Shown: in pieces, positions 15,260 to 27,965 of the stretch
Position numbering within the stretch: the first letter of the stretch is position 1
Layout: every line of letters begins with the position of its first letter
Assembly (NCBI GenBank): GCA_945643635.1
Contig: CALZFC010000009.1
Location: forward strand, 401,501-465,500
Reading direction: 5' to 3'
DNA from: Allodiplogaster sudhausi
Lineage: Eukaryota > Nematoda > Chromadorea > Rhabditida > Diplogasteridae
DNA length: 64,000 bases
Position numbers and translations under genes: made by a program
The notes under the pieces: generated by a model
Databases searched by the model: none
What the model was told of the DNA's origin: nothing
Seen by the model: the letters and a program-made list of their open reading frames with translations, nothing else

Positions 15260-16959
15260 ACTGGCCGGTTGAGTCTCCACCAGTCTCCGCAAGCTTCTTT
15301 CTCTTGGCTGGTCGCTTCTTTAGATGGCAGCTGCTGCTTCTTCTTCCGCTTTAAAAAGTGTGTGGCGGTTGAGAGCTGTTCGGGTTACCGCATCTGCAAC
15401 AAGTAGGAGAGCTTAGTTTGCTTAGATGGAGGAATTACCAAGTGGGGTTATCGAGCGGTACCGGCCTTCTGAGGCACATGGCTGCCGTGGCAACACGTAA
15501 AGAGGCGGCAAGAGTAATCAGGGGGGGGGGTGCTCGCATAGATAAGATATCGATGGAAACAGAATGGCGGGAGAATATGCTCTCTACTTCTTTCTTTCTC
15601 TCTTGCACAGGTCACACACACCTTTCATCGACAAATGGAAACAGAGAGAGAGAGAGAGAGAGGGCGACTAAACGAGAGAATATAGAAAGGTCTCGTCCGC
15701 TAGATCAGAGTACAGCAAATAAGGATGACAATGATGGCAAATGTTAGTTTTTTGCGGCTCTTTCTCTTTTATTAAGAGAGAAGTAAACTCAGCGGGCCGA
15801 TCGATGGGAGGTAATTTGGCGTGAGCGACAAGGCCGGTTAACAAGATGTTATTGCCCTGCCAATCTGCAGACTGGCCAGTTGTGAAATATCTCCATACAA
15901 TTAGCAGCTACAACCGGTGGCCATAACCAGGAAAGGAGAGAGATGCAGGATGTAACGGGAATGAAAGGAGATATGCTCTAGTATGCGAGGGAAAATGGCA
16001 CACACGGCGAAAGGGAAAACTGCATGCGAAGAAGATTTCATAATCTCTAACAATGGGAAGAAAAGGACATGTCATCCAGTCAAATCAATGCACATGCGAA
16101 GAAAATCAATCGCTACGTCATTCTTTTCGAGCAGGAAATCATAATAGGAATGAAAAGGGTATCCATCAAGAAAGGCGTACTCTTATTCCTTTCTTATCAT
16201 TAGTCAGAATGTTCAAAGGCAGAAAAAGAAGGCTGCGAAAGAACCAAAAACAGAACCAAAAAATAAATCAGGAAACAACGGTAGGTGCTCTTCGGGAATG
16301 CTGCTAAAGTCACATTGCATTCTCATGCCATTAAACTTTTTTTTTCGCGTTCCGTAAGTACAATTAATCTCTCTGGAAGCCTAAACCCGGCGGGCAGCGA
16401 TTCAAAACGGAGATAATATACAGGATTGAAACAGGAAGATAAATTAATTGAAAGAACTCGCTTTCGTGCTTACTTCAAATGATAAATTCGGTTATGGATG
16501 AAAAGTGAAACGACTAGAATAGACCGATGTACTGAGTGCAATGTTGTTGTTGCACAAAAAGGAAATCAACAAGCAGAGGAGGCGCGAAGGGTATGGAGAA
16601 GAAAAAAGATGCCCACACTTAAAGATGAATATCAGGAAGCGCGTGCGAGAGAGAACTGAAATGTGGTGAAGAGAAGAATGTCAGAGAAAATGAGACGAAG
16701 AAGAGCAAGAATGAAAGGGACAAAATACTAATAGATTTGTTGCAATGAATATAAGAAAAGCTTGAGAAAGGCTGGTCAAAAATGGATGTTTATGGATGGA
16801 AAAGCAAGATGAAAGGCAGAATAGCTGACAGGCAGTGGAGAGATGTCCGGAGATGACGAAGATGTCTTCCTTCTGCGGGATGGATGACAACAAAAAGGGG
16901 GAGAAGAAGTCGCCAATGGATGATGAGCACAGCGGGCTGCTGCCTCCTCCTGCTAGAAC

Positions 16960-17003
<44 letters not shown>

Positions 17004-17830
17004 CGCCGAATCAATGCGTCATCTTGACTGCGTAGCACCAGCCAGAGAAACGGCGCCGATACGCAGCCAAGAGACATCGGAGTACAGCTGAGTGAGAGAG
17101 TGACAGAGAAGGAGAGAGTGCGAGAGCGAGAGAGAGTGCACTGCGAGAGAGAGCACTCTCTCACTCAACACCTCGGGCACTCTTTCAAATTGTGGAAAGT
17201 TTTGCATCATCTGCTTGCAGACGTTAAGGAAGGAAGCTTCTAATGAGTTTGATATTATAGGGATACGGCCTTGATGAATGTGTGCTTCGCTTCTTGGTAT
17301 TCATTATACGTTTATGCATGCGAGTCTCTATTCACTTAGAGGCTTCTCGTAATGCCTCTCCTCTTTATGACTGTTTTAGACGTCTTTTTAAACGAAAGAA
17401 GCAGCTGCCTGTCACCCTCGCTGTGATAGTATCTGGTGACTCTACCTAGTCAGTGGAAACGTCTTTTTTTTCCTTAGCCATTTTCGCTGACCAGCCGCAA
17501 AAACTATAGTTGATATGCCTAGTTTACGTCCATGTTGCTGATGTGTAAATAAATTCATAAGTGCCAGGTTAATGTGTTGCTCTTTCGCCCTTTTGATTCT
17601 CGTATGGAGCCTAAAGCGTTGTGAATCCTCCAAATTTCTATGTCGACTGAGAGGCAATGACAATTTGGCTCTTGCATTCTCTTCTCTTGGATATCGCGCT
17701 CCATTTGACTTGCCTCCGGCTCTCGCTAAGATCATCGCATTGCGGTGAACACAACGTTCAATTTCCTCCCGCCTTCATCTCTTTCAGCAACACATGAAAA
17801 TTACGTGTTATGGAGAAGCCCCGAGCCCTG
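15260..17830. other. No gene supported; intergenic, includes probable TMEM184 upstream region
   Basis: The first few hundred bases lie upstream of the TMEM184 start and may hold its promoter and 5' UTR; a CTTGTTGCAG acceptor-like site occurs at about 15395-15405 on the minus strand. The remainder has scattered GA runs (about 15640-15662, 16968-17001, 17085-17165). A 97-codon minus-strand frame at 17735-17442 has no splice or family support. Confidence 0.5.
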
Positions 17831-17837
17831 TTGAAGG

Positions 17838-17915
17838 CAGAGATGCAAGAGGCCCGGCCCGGCCCGGGCCAGCCCGGGCCCAAGGGCCGGCCGGCCCAAA
17901 TTTCCAAGGCCCTTC
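17838..17915. mobile_element. GGCCC-rich fragment resembling one end of the hAT element at 52.6-53.6 kb
   Basis: The stretch begins CAGAGATGCAAGAGGCCC, close to the terminus CAGAGGTGTCAACGGGCCC of the element at 52651-53560. It continues with GGCCCGGCCC runs and CCCAAATTTCCAAGGCCC, also like that element's interior. No second terminus or target duplication is visible, so it is probably a truncated relative. Confidence 0.45.
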
Positions 17916-17919
17916 AACT

Positions 17920-18350
17920 TGAAAGGGAAATAATTTATAGAGTTTTCGCTTGACTACGTCTTCCTAGGCAGAAACGAGAAAAAAGAGAGAGCTAGAAAGA
18001 GACATGGAGAAAGAGAAAGTATGAGTGATTAATGGAAGAGAATCTTTGGAAATTGATGAAAAAACTATTCTGATTATTAAAAAAGTTATTATAATAAATA
18101 GAAATCATTGTCAGGAGGAGAAAAGGTGAAGGATAACTGTGAAAGCGGTCTAATGATGTGTGGATATACTCTCCTGTTTGTTTCTTTCTTCTATCTCTAA
18201 CAGCTTCGTTTCTTTTGCTGCTATCGCTTATTTTCCGGTTGGAGTAGCTTATCAATGGACAAGCGAGTGAATCGTGCCCCATCTTGGCTGACTCGTTTTC
18301 TCTCCATCTCTCGCTCTTTCTCTCTTCTCCTCTCTCTCTATCTCTCTCTC

Positions 18351-18396
<46 letters not shown>

Positions 18397-19467
18397 ACCA
18401 TCTTTACCTCTCTCGCAATCTCTTCTCTCCACATTTATCTGACCATGAGAAGCATTATAATAGACATAACAGTAGTCGCATCTGTAAGGCCGCACAATTC
18501 GCCTCCGGCACACGGAAGAACAAAAAGCGGTTTCTCCGCTGTTTGTCGGACATTCCGGAATCAGACTAATCGCCACTCTTTCTTGATCTCACCTATTCCG
18601 TTCCTTTTTTTGCTCTGATTATCCCTCTCTCTCTCTCTCTCTCTCTCTCTTTATCTCTCTCTCTCTCTTTCTCTCTTCACTCTATCTCTCTCACTCTTTC
18701 TCACGGAACACTGTACATGCAGTGGTCCGTCGTGCTTGACCAACGAGCCCCTCCCCCTTCTCATACGCGGTGCCAGGCTCTCCTCTATTCCCCCCCCCCC
18801 CCCCCATTAACGTCCAGCCGCCTTCGGAAGCCGCGTGACTAGCGCCCACCATGTGTGGTGCCTGCTGCCTCCATTCTCTTCATTTCGATGGTCAACAACT
18901 TCTTCTTTTTTCTCATCATCAGACCTCTCCTCTCTCCGCTCTTTCTCATTCCTTCTTTCTCCATCCATTTTCAATTCTTGCTCCATCCTTCCTATCTATC
19001 CTTCTTTGTCTACATGACCGACAACAAACCACACGTCCTTCTAGGAATCCTTCCAGAATGAAAGACAACGTTGCGCCGTAGTTCGAGTTACGAGAGTCGT
19101 TTGAAATATACGTTCTAATGATTCCGCGTTTATTTTTTGCCATGTTTTGCTTACTTCTTTTTTTCGCGGAAATGTATCATTCTGCGAGTTTTTATTTGTC
19201 TTAAAATCTTCGTTTGAATCTGAGAATTGGTGCGAGATGAAAATTAGTCACTATACCCCTTTCTCTCTCTCCCTCTCTCTCTCTCGCTCTCTCTCTCTCT
19301 CTCGCTCTCTCTCTCTCGCTCTCTCTCTCTCGCTCTCTCTCTCTCTCATTTCAGTGTTCTCTGCTCGTCAGAGGACATCCGCAATGGAGGCCGTCCGTGG
19401 ACAGAAGTAGAGAATACATCTGGAACAAGAGCAGAAGAGGAAGTGAGTGGCGACAAAGACGACGAAG

Positions 19468-19514
<47 letters not shown>

Positions 19515-20130
19515 AGGAAAGAGGACAGGGAGTCAGTCAGTGCCGCTGGCTTCTCCACTTCCACACGCATTCGCCTTCCTTCTTCAGTCCTCTCGTTCTT
19601 CCTGATTCCTATCTCTTTGTTTGTGACATCATTTGCTTGCAAGGCAAGGGTATCAAGAGCTTGTCCCATACTGTCAAACGACAGACTTCTTTGGCTATAG
19701 TGAGAACGATCAGAAATGCATAGACAATTGTTATTTATGCAGAGAGAGCGAACGTTAGTATGATCCTTAAGAATTTTTGCCATTTGTTTTTTCGCCTTTT
19801 ATTTTGCAATCTTTTTCTCTTGCAATCTTTCCCAGGTTAAAGTGTCATGTGTTGTCCCCAAAGATGTCCGCACATATGCACACTTCGTCAATCTCCATTC
19901 GAAACCATATGACCAGCAGCAGGCCCCAAGGGGTGGGTGGCGAACCATATGACCAGGTCCCGAAGGCATTAATAACATCTGTCTCTTTCATATGCGAGAG
20001 GAGGCCGGGTGAAAAGCACACTCTGGCCATCATTTATTCCTCTGCAGACGAGAGAGAGGGAAGAGAGAGAGAGAGCAAGGTCTCACGGTGAATTAATTTT
20101 GAGGCAGAGTGAAAGAATTCATTCGATATG
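17920..20130. other. No gene supported; several CT and GA microsatellites
   Basis: Main runs are CT at about 18330-18400, 18624-18700 and 19261-19350, and GA at about 19469-19508 and 20050-20075. A poly-C run lies near 18790-18806. Near 19890-19955 the phrase AACCATATGACCAG occurs twice 48 bases apart. Long Ser/Leu or Arg/Glu frames here are repeat artefacts. Confidence 0.6.
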
Positions 20131-20236
20131 CACGACGATTTTTGGTGCACCAGTGTTAATTAAAATGGTGCGCCACAACTGCGCTGACCTTGCGTTTCGG
20201 TCGCTTAGGCTCATCAACGTCTTGAATAAATTGCCC

Positions 20237-20256
20237 ATTTTGGTGTACACCAAAAT
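20237..20256. promoter_or_regulatory. Perfect 20-bp palindrome upstream of Rab40 start
   Basis: ATTTTGGTGTACACCAAAAT is a perfect 20-bp palindrome 140 nt upstream of the Rab40 ATG. A shorter related palindrome TGGTGCACCA lies about 100 nt further left. Paired GGTG half-sites could bind a dimeric regulator. Function is inferred from position and symmetry only. Confidence 0.3.
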
Positions 20257-20396
20257 AGTTTACGGCCCTTGGTATAGAAATAATGATCGTCTTATGTTAG
20301 AGGAGTGCATCAAATTCTTAAATGTTTTTTTTATATTTATTTGCTGACAATGAATTGTTTGCCACTAAACTTGTTAATTTGAGGAAGCACCCACCG

Positions 20397-22649
20397 ATGA
20401 CGACGGAGCGCACGACGGCTCGTCTGCAACCGCCCGTGCCCTATCTCGGCCCTGCCGGTGGCATCCAGGGCGGTGGTGGCAGTGGTCACGTCGACCTCGG
20501 CCTCGCCGCCTCGTCGCCGCTCAAGTTCATCCTGGTCGGCGACTCGGACGTCGGCAAGAATGAGTTCCTCGCCGGCCTCTTCGACGTCGACCCGGCAACC
20601 CTGCAGAGCGTGCCTCCGGGTATGTGGCAGAGTTCTTTAGAAGTAAAAAAAATTTTTTTGACTCTTCAGAGACGATGTCCCCTCGGGCGACGAACATTCT
20701 GCTCGATGGCAAGGTCGTCAGCGTTCATCTTTGGTTCGTTACTTTGGTATTCATAGATAAAGAGAGGGGGGGAGGGAGAAAGAGAGAGAGAGAGAGAGGA
20801 GAAAAGAAGAGAGAGAGAGAGCAATGCAGCTAGCCAGTATTCACTGTGCAGGGAGACATCTGGCCAAGGCCGCTTCTCTGCCGTCATGCGCCACTATGCA
20901 CGTGGCGCGCATGGCATCTTGCTCGTCTACGACATCACGAACCGATGGTCCTTTGGCGGCATGAAGAAGTGGCTCAAGGAGATTGATGAAGTAAGCTCTG
21001 TCTGCTCTTAATGACATTTCAGGCCCATCTGTTGTCTTATCTCTCTCTTCTTTCTACACCTAAAATCGTCTTTATCCTCTTTAAGACTCTTCAGACTCAT
21101 ATAGATTAGGATGTATCTATCTACTCGCTTTACTTTACCTAACAGTAACCGTTATCCTTTTTTCAAGCACGCCCCCGGCATTCCTCGTGTCCTGATCGGC
21201 AATCGGCTCCATCTCGAATTCGATCGAAGTGTCCCTCGCAAGGACGCCGAGGCGTTCGCGAAGCGACGAAAGATGGAGTACTTTGAGGTTGGTCACTGAA
21301 TTTCGACGCCAACTGAGCACTCGTCAAATTGTATTTATTGAAGTAAACCATGCACATTTCTTACAGATGCATATAATAGTAGCCTTGCTGTGGTTTTTGC
21401 GTGTTTTCCCCTACCAACCGGCTGACATGGAAAACAGCATTCTCTAATTACAGCCCGAAGTTGAAATTGTGCCTTTCTCTCCAGACAGAGCCATTTGTCA
21501 ATGAAAATAACATTGAAATAGGCATGGAAAAGTTTTTGGCAATGTCTTTAGTTTCACTGATCGAAAAAGTGATGCGAGCCGACTTGGAGGAAAGCGATGA
21601 GCTTGAGAAAAAAAACTGTGGTGGACTGCCTCAGCCACCCTGTCTGTTCTTCTGCTTGCAGGTGTCGACTCTGGCTCACTTCAACGTCGACGAGTGTTTG
21701 ACGCAGCTGGCGCGCCTCGTCGTCGAGAGGGCCACACTTGCGCGCGTTCGAAGGCAGAAAAACGGTTTGTCCTGTTCTCTCTCTGTCTTTGTCTCTCTGT
21801 CTCTCTCTCCCACTCTCTCTCTCTCTCTCGCTCTCTCCCTCCCTCTTTCTCTCATTCCCTCCCTCTCTCTCTCTCTTTCTCTCTCTCTGATCTCTCTCTC
21901 TCTCTCCCCTCTCCCTAGCCACATTCAAGGCCACGTCACTTTACTTTTCGATTTGGGCATGAAAAAAAAATTTATTCATAATTCCGCGGTCGATCAGTAG
22001 CAATTTCCGTTCCTATAAAAATTGATCACTCTTAATTCATTTCAGCGATGTCGCTACAGGAGATCTGTTGCCGAGAGATCGTGAAGAAGCTGACAAGTGT
22101 ACATCTCATTGATCGACTCGTCTTGCCGAAGCATCTTCAGATACAGGCGAGGAGGCTGTTGATGGGTTGCTATGACAGAATGTGTAATAGGTATCCGGAC
22201 AATAGTTCTGGCTGGACCTGTTTCTTCCTAATGGCATATCCTGGAAACGCCTGATTTTCCTAATTTCTTTTTGGACGTGAAGCAACGTAAGATAATTGAG
22301 GACAATATATTTTTATTTAAGTAATATTTAATTTTTTTTGTATATTTAGACTAAATATTTTTAATGTAAAGGAGAATGTATGCAGATATATTAATATATA
22401 ATATAGTAATGTATTTAATGTACTTGTATGAATTCATAAAAGCTGTCAGAATAACTTGACGAAGAATTATGTCATTTTGCACAGGTCCGCTCGTTCGCAT
22501 GCGGCTCTCAGGTGGCCGCGGCGACACTGCCGATGCAGCAGCGCGCGCCCGACGGTGGCATCGTCAGCACGCTGACGCCACGAGCCGTCCGCCGCGCCGT
22601 CAAGTCCTCTCGACAACGGCTCCGTCGTGCGCAGTGTGCACTCATGTAA
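20397..22649 (+). CDS. Rab40: Rab40-type GTPase with SOCS box (Cul5 ubiquitin ligase substrate receptor)
   Basis: Seven phase-consistent exons give 304 residues: 20397-20619, 20670-20733, 20852-20990, 21168-21287, 21662-21764, 22046-22146 and 22485-22649. A 42-residue Gly/Pro-rich N-terminus precedes the P-loop GDSDVGKN (residues 48-55). Then come [24 protein letters not shown] (97-104), [31 protein letters not shown] and the SOCS region starting [11 protein letters not shown]. The WSF/IGNRLHL signatures and the SOCS region are specific to Rab40, which recruits Elongin B/C and Cullin-5 and is linked to actin and adhesion control. The protein ends CALM, a CAAX-type prenylation signal. Oddities: the usually invariant G3 Asp is Glu (ETSGQ), the Cul5-box LPLP reads LVLP, and intron 6 has a GC donor. 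The NKxD motif is already NRLH in known Rab40s. Confidence 0.93.
20762..20822. repeat. (GA)n tract in Rab40 intron 2
   Basis: GA-rich run occupying about half of the 118-nt intron 2, ending some 30 nt before the acceptor. Confidence 0.85.
21776..21916. repeat. (CT)n tract in Rab40 intron 5
   Basis: Imperfect CT run starting about 12 nt after the donor of exon 5. Being pyrimidine-rich on the coding strand, it could mimic polypyrimidine tracts, but exon 6 uses a separate acceptor at 22045. Confidence 0.85.
22147..22484 (+). other. GC-AG intron of Rab40
   Basis: Exon 6 must end at CAG|GCGAGG for the reading frame to continue as [11 protein letters not shown], which aligns with the SFSMANG region after the SOCS box in Rab40 proteins. 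The nearest GT donor (AATAG|GTATCC) leaves phase 2 and hits an early stop. The acceptor is TTTTGCACAG. Confidence 0.75.
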
Positions 22650-23891
22650 AATCATGTGAAATTAAATGATATTATTCCCAATCTGCTAAAATGTACATGT
22701 TTATGACGTAGACCATCACAAGTTGCTTAATTAATCCCTACTTTCCACAGTCCCATCCGGTCTGAAACACTCACTTTTAATCCTCTTGTCTGAAGCACCT
22801 ATATTTACCCGTAAGTTTTGATCTCAACATCCAGAGTTCACACAAGCCCGTGCCCCACAGAATTGATGCCATAATTGATGAACATTTTCTTTATAAGAGA
22901 AGTCCTCTCTTTCTCTCTTGCTCCGGTGTTGCGTGCACACAAAAGCAGTGTCAAAAGCCATGTCCCAGTCCTTCCAAAATGAGGTCATATTTATTCCACG
23001 GCTCTTCTTCTTTCTTGCATCATTTATCTAGTGGATCACTCGTTTCTGCAGTATTATCTTGTTTCGCATTTGATCGATAGCATAATTGTGCCGCTTCTCT
23101 CTGCTGTCGATCTCCGCAATCCACTTGCTGATTTCCTGCCTGTCTCTTTCTCCCTTTGCCTCTTTCCCTTTTACGTGAGCTTTCACTTCTTCGATTTACC
23201 TTTAACGGCATCTCGAGATTTTTTTTATCTTACTTCCGCACTCCGTTCTTCAGTGTAATACCAATATTTTGGCTGCTATGTTGATATGCCTAATATGCTA
23301 GAATACGGTTGTCGCTGGGAATGTCTTCCAGTCTATTTACTCAACATGGTTAATTTTATGCCAGTGTACCCAGTAAAGCTACTAAGGTTGTTTGTTCATT
23401 CTTCAAAGAAAGAGAAGAAATAAAAAAATGGACACTGTATGGAAAATTGTCTATTCCATTCATTAATTTCTATGTGAGCGAGCAGTTTATTAATTCCTTC
23501 GAGTGACAAGGTCCCTCTTGTTGAATGCTTGCGGGCTAGTTCTTGTGGTTTGGTGCTTGTTAGGTTTTGCGTTCAGATTACTTTTTGTTTGTGTCTATTT
23601 CGTTCCCTTTATTCTCTATATCTGTTTCATTCTATATCTCTTTCCCTTTCTCAATCTCTCTCTCTGCTTTCTCTCCCGCTCTCTCTCAATCTTCCATCTC
23701 TCAACCGTTTCATTGTCCGGCGCAGCGCCAATTTCCTCGTCCCTCATGTCCTTCAATGTAAAAGCGAACGCCTGCTAGCCGTGCATTAGCTAGAGCTAGG
23801 CGCGGCCGCAGGCAGCACAGCTCAGAGAAGAAGAAAGAAGCTCTTGACCTCCGTGGTGAGATATCGAAAAGGTCAAAGGAGGAAGAATGGA

Positions 23892-23926
<35 letters not shown>

Positions 23927-23934
23927 CTAACAAC

Positions 23935-23970
<36 letters not shown>

Positions 23971-25104
23971 CTTTCGCTCATGGTCAGAGAGTTATGGAAG
24001 GATCAAGCAGAAACAAAAAATGAACATAAAATCACACTTAAAAAATATCCGCAAATATTAAAGAGTGAAGACAATTGTATATAATTCCATTCCTCTGTGG
24101 CAGAGTATGCTGCTTAATTCATGCTAGACCAGTCTGCCAAAAACAAATGACTAATACGATTAAATCGCAATAAACGCGAGCATCCAATTGCCAATCCTTT
24201 GTTTCCTTAACAAAGAGACCGCATTACTCTGTCTACTCTCTGGTGTAAACGGGAGCAAGACGAAATTACGACAATGAATTATACCCCCGCCCCACCTGGA
24301 ATTTAATAGCTTAATAGAAAGAGAGCACCTGAAGAGGAAGGGAGAGAGAGAGAAGGAGAGAGAGAGAGAGAAGGAGCAAAGGAGCGAAAGAGAGGGAGAG
24401 GGAGAGAGGGAGAGAGAAATAAGAGAGAGGGAGAGCAAATGAGAGAGAGGTCTGTCCATTGTCGGCAGGCACGATTTTGGGCATAGAAAAAGTGTAGGAA
24501 GTGTTTAGGTGGACTGTGCCTTGCACATGAAGGACACTACACAAGTGGTGGCCGGCCATATTATGGTTGTGACAATTATGTAGGAATTGACCTTGCATGT
24601 ACACCCTTGTAGAATCCGCTTTATATGCCTTGCACTCATTCTAATTCATGACTGAGGTGTCCTTCGGTCGTCTCCTTCCTATGCTTATTCTTATCCGTCT
24701 TTCAATCCATTATTCAACCCACTCTAATTCTTCTCTCCCATCTTTGTGCAGCAGGACGAAATACTAGAGTTGACTGGTGACGGTTTGACTTTAAACTAGT
24801 TTAGCGCATAATTGTTTCTACTTCGTTTCAGCAGATTTTCATCCACAATTCCGTAAAGGTACCATTTTATTTTTATTTTTATTTTTATTTTTGCTGCAAA
24901 CCAATGGAAAAGCAGGCTCGATGATTTCTTTAATTTCGATCCTCCTGATAATCAGAATAGTTGAGAGCGAGAGCGCCCGAGGGGTTATTGTTATTGGGCG
25001 GTTGCAAGAATACAGCTCTCAGTGATTATCAACACTCGAGGGGAAATGCTGGAGTTCTATTCATACTGAAGATCGACAGAGAGGTCGAGAGAGAAAAGAG
25101 AGAG

Positions 25105-25149
<45 letters not shown>

Positions 25150-27063
25150 AGACAGGAGAGGAGAGGAGAGAAAGGAGAGAGAGAGAAATTAGAGAGAGAG
25201 AACGAACGAGAGAGAGAGAGAGAGAGAGAGAGAGTTAGAGAGGGAGAGCTAGAGAGGCTATATGGCTTAGCAGCCAAACATGTTGGTTCATTCGGCTTCC
25301 TCCTTTCGCTTTTTCCTTCCAGCTGGAATAGCTACTACACTTTTTGCGTTATATCCTCCTTGAATCTCCACTTTCCTTACCTTTCTGTCTTTCTCACTCT
25401 CTCCTTCTAATACTTTATCTTTTGGCCATTCTCTCTCTCTCTCTCGCTCTTTCTCTGTCTCTCACTGGCACAATCTGATCACACCGAAATGACAGCAACT
25501 GCGTGCACCCAACCTACTCTTAGCATTCCTTAGCATATCCTCTCATCCCAACCTCTTCTAGCTTGAAGGAGAGGCAGAGAGAGAGAAAGAGAGAGAGAGA
25601 GAGACAGAGAGAGAGAGAGACAGAGAGAGACAGAGAGAGACAGAGAGAGAGACAGACAGAGAGAGAGACAGCGAGAGATAGAGAAAGTGGGAGAAAGAGA
25701 GAGAAGGAGAGAGAGCCTAACAAGGCACATCTCACCTCCCAACTCCTCTAAGTTACGATTGCAGTACGCTGTAGCCGATAGTCCATTAGAGCTATGATTC
25801 ACTTCTTCCACATTATGAAATTTGAAAGTTTTCTCTCTCCTGCCTTGGGCTATCTGTCGTTCGTCTTCTGTCTCGGAAGTTGTTTCCACGATCTCTTGCA
25901 GCTCCCGATGGAAGAAGTGGACGATTGTTCGTTCTTCTGTCTCTTAGAATCAGAATCTTTTCATTTTTTCGCACGAGTTTGTCGCCGCTACTGTCTGGCT
26001 TGTGGCTTCTCCCTTAAAGCGGCGTGCAATGATAAAACGAAAGAAGTGCTTTGCTGGTGCTGCGCTGAAACGCTTCTGCTAGTTGGACACCCAGTTTAAT
26101 AGGCATTCACTCCTAAAGACTACTGTTTCTATTTCCCTTCAAAAGTTGCCTTCAAAACCTGCAATTGAAATCTCATTTTTCTGATTTATGGTTAGCTAAT
26201 CTAATGGTAAGTTCATCTTCAACACCACTAAACTTTCTTTATATTTTCGAATGATTCATCAAAATCCTCCGCGGCAAAACGACGAAAAATTAATGCATCG
26301 TATATTTTCCCGAATTTAAAAAAGGACCTTTCGAATTTCAAATTCCTGTTTCTTCAATAAAAGGACGACTTTAGTATTCCAAATGAGATGAAAAAATTTG
26401 GCGATGCATTGTTGGTATGGGCATGCGTCTATTCTTGCTGCATATTGTGACTGTTTATTTGTTATTGACGAAAGAGCTATTGAAAGTGGCTATTCTCTCT
26501 GCCAATAATGATCCTTCCTTTTAATGTTGACGGTGGAGATGGAGTTTTCTAGAGATAAGCGAGGAAAAGCACGGTTTATTGAGAAATGGCGAGGGTGAGA
26601 GATTGTCGTACGCTGTAGAGAAAGAAGAGGCGAAAAAAAACATCGAGAGCTTTGCTTGCAGAGATTGGCGCAGATGGTGCATGTAATGGACACGGGAGCA
26701 GAAACCATCAAAGAGCTGCTTCTCTTTGGTCTCGCCCTTCTTGCCTACTCCCTCTTTGTCTCTGTCGTCCTCTGTATGATCTCTCGTTTTCTCTCTGATA
26801 TCTCTCGTCCTCTGTCCCTCGCTCTATTCCACGTCGTAAGGCGACAGGAAGCCAGATCGGAAGACCACAGAGCGCGCCTTCTTCTCCTTCTTTGGCAGAG
26901 GAAAAGATGTCTCGCCGGTTTCTCCAAACTGCAAGGAAAACCAGCTAACGCAGTTCGTCACACCCCGTATTCAGTAACAGCGCTTTTCCGTTCCAGCTTC
27001 GCACGTCTCGTTTTTCATCAATGCGTGAATTCCATACCATAACTCTGCATGGTGAATGGAAAA

Positions 27064-27097
<34 letters not shown>

Positions 27098-27766
27098 CGA
27101 GAGGGAAGGAGAGTGTGACAATATTTGAACTAAAGTACATTGATTACATTGATTATTCAGACTATCCGGTAACGCACTTACAATTGTGATGTCAAGCATA
27201 AATGTGCAACCAGAAAGCATACATATGTACATACATGAGTTGGGAGTGGTTAGAAGTGAAGAAGTCATGAAGTCGAGAGATTCCCCCCTCTCTAATTGGT
27301 CACTCCTATGACGAGCATCCACCATCTCCTCCCTTCCTTTTCATTCTTTCTTTTTTCGTACTTCCGCTTCCTGCCTTTCTATCTGTGCCTTCTTCTCCAT
27401 GTTTGCGCCGCTGACAGAGAACACTTCATCCGAGACCAGAAGATGGATAAAAAGGAGACGACACAAGAAGCCTCGCTTCCCTCTCTAGTTTCTGATCGGC
27501 CCCTTTGTGAGCTAGCTTAATAATGCCATAATGTTGTCCCCTTCCAAAACAGCAGAAAATTTGTTATTCTCCATAGTCTCCGTTGGTGGTGAGCATGAAA
27601 ACAAAATCTTTTCCGCTAGCTGGAAAAAGGAATGCGAGAGAAAGCGTTATCAGGCTGCTGCATGCCCTTACTTATGAGTTGGGAAATTGGGTGAGGCACG
27701 TGGCTTGGGAGGTATGATTATGGCATTCGCTATTATATTTATCAGCGTTAACAATTCAGCAAGGGT

Positions 27767-27814
<48 letters not shown>

Positions 27815-27925
27815 AAGGACCTGGTGGACAGAAGAGGAATGCGAGAGTTCATAGACTTCTTGTTAATACCTGCGGCTACCTCATTGAGCTTATCTTTCTC
27901 TTTCTCTGCCCTGTTTCATCTCTCT

Positions 27926-27965
<40 letters not shown>

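Noticed and set aside
17992..18576. 194-codon minus-strand frame with an Arg/Glu-rich middle
   Set aside because: The core is a GA repeat and the ends are AT-rich sequence without motifs.
22046..22260. Rab40 exon 6 reading through to GNA stop, or splicing at the GT at 22191
   Set aside because: Read-through loses the Rab40 C-terminus; the GT at 22191 puts the last exon in a frame with an early stop, whereas the GC donor restores family sequence.
25794..26099. 101-codon plus-strand frame with several Cys residues
   Set aside because: Not low complexity, but no signal peptide, splice partner or recognisable Cys pattern; chance open frame is likely.
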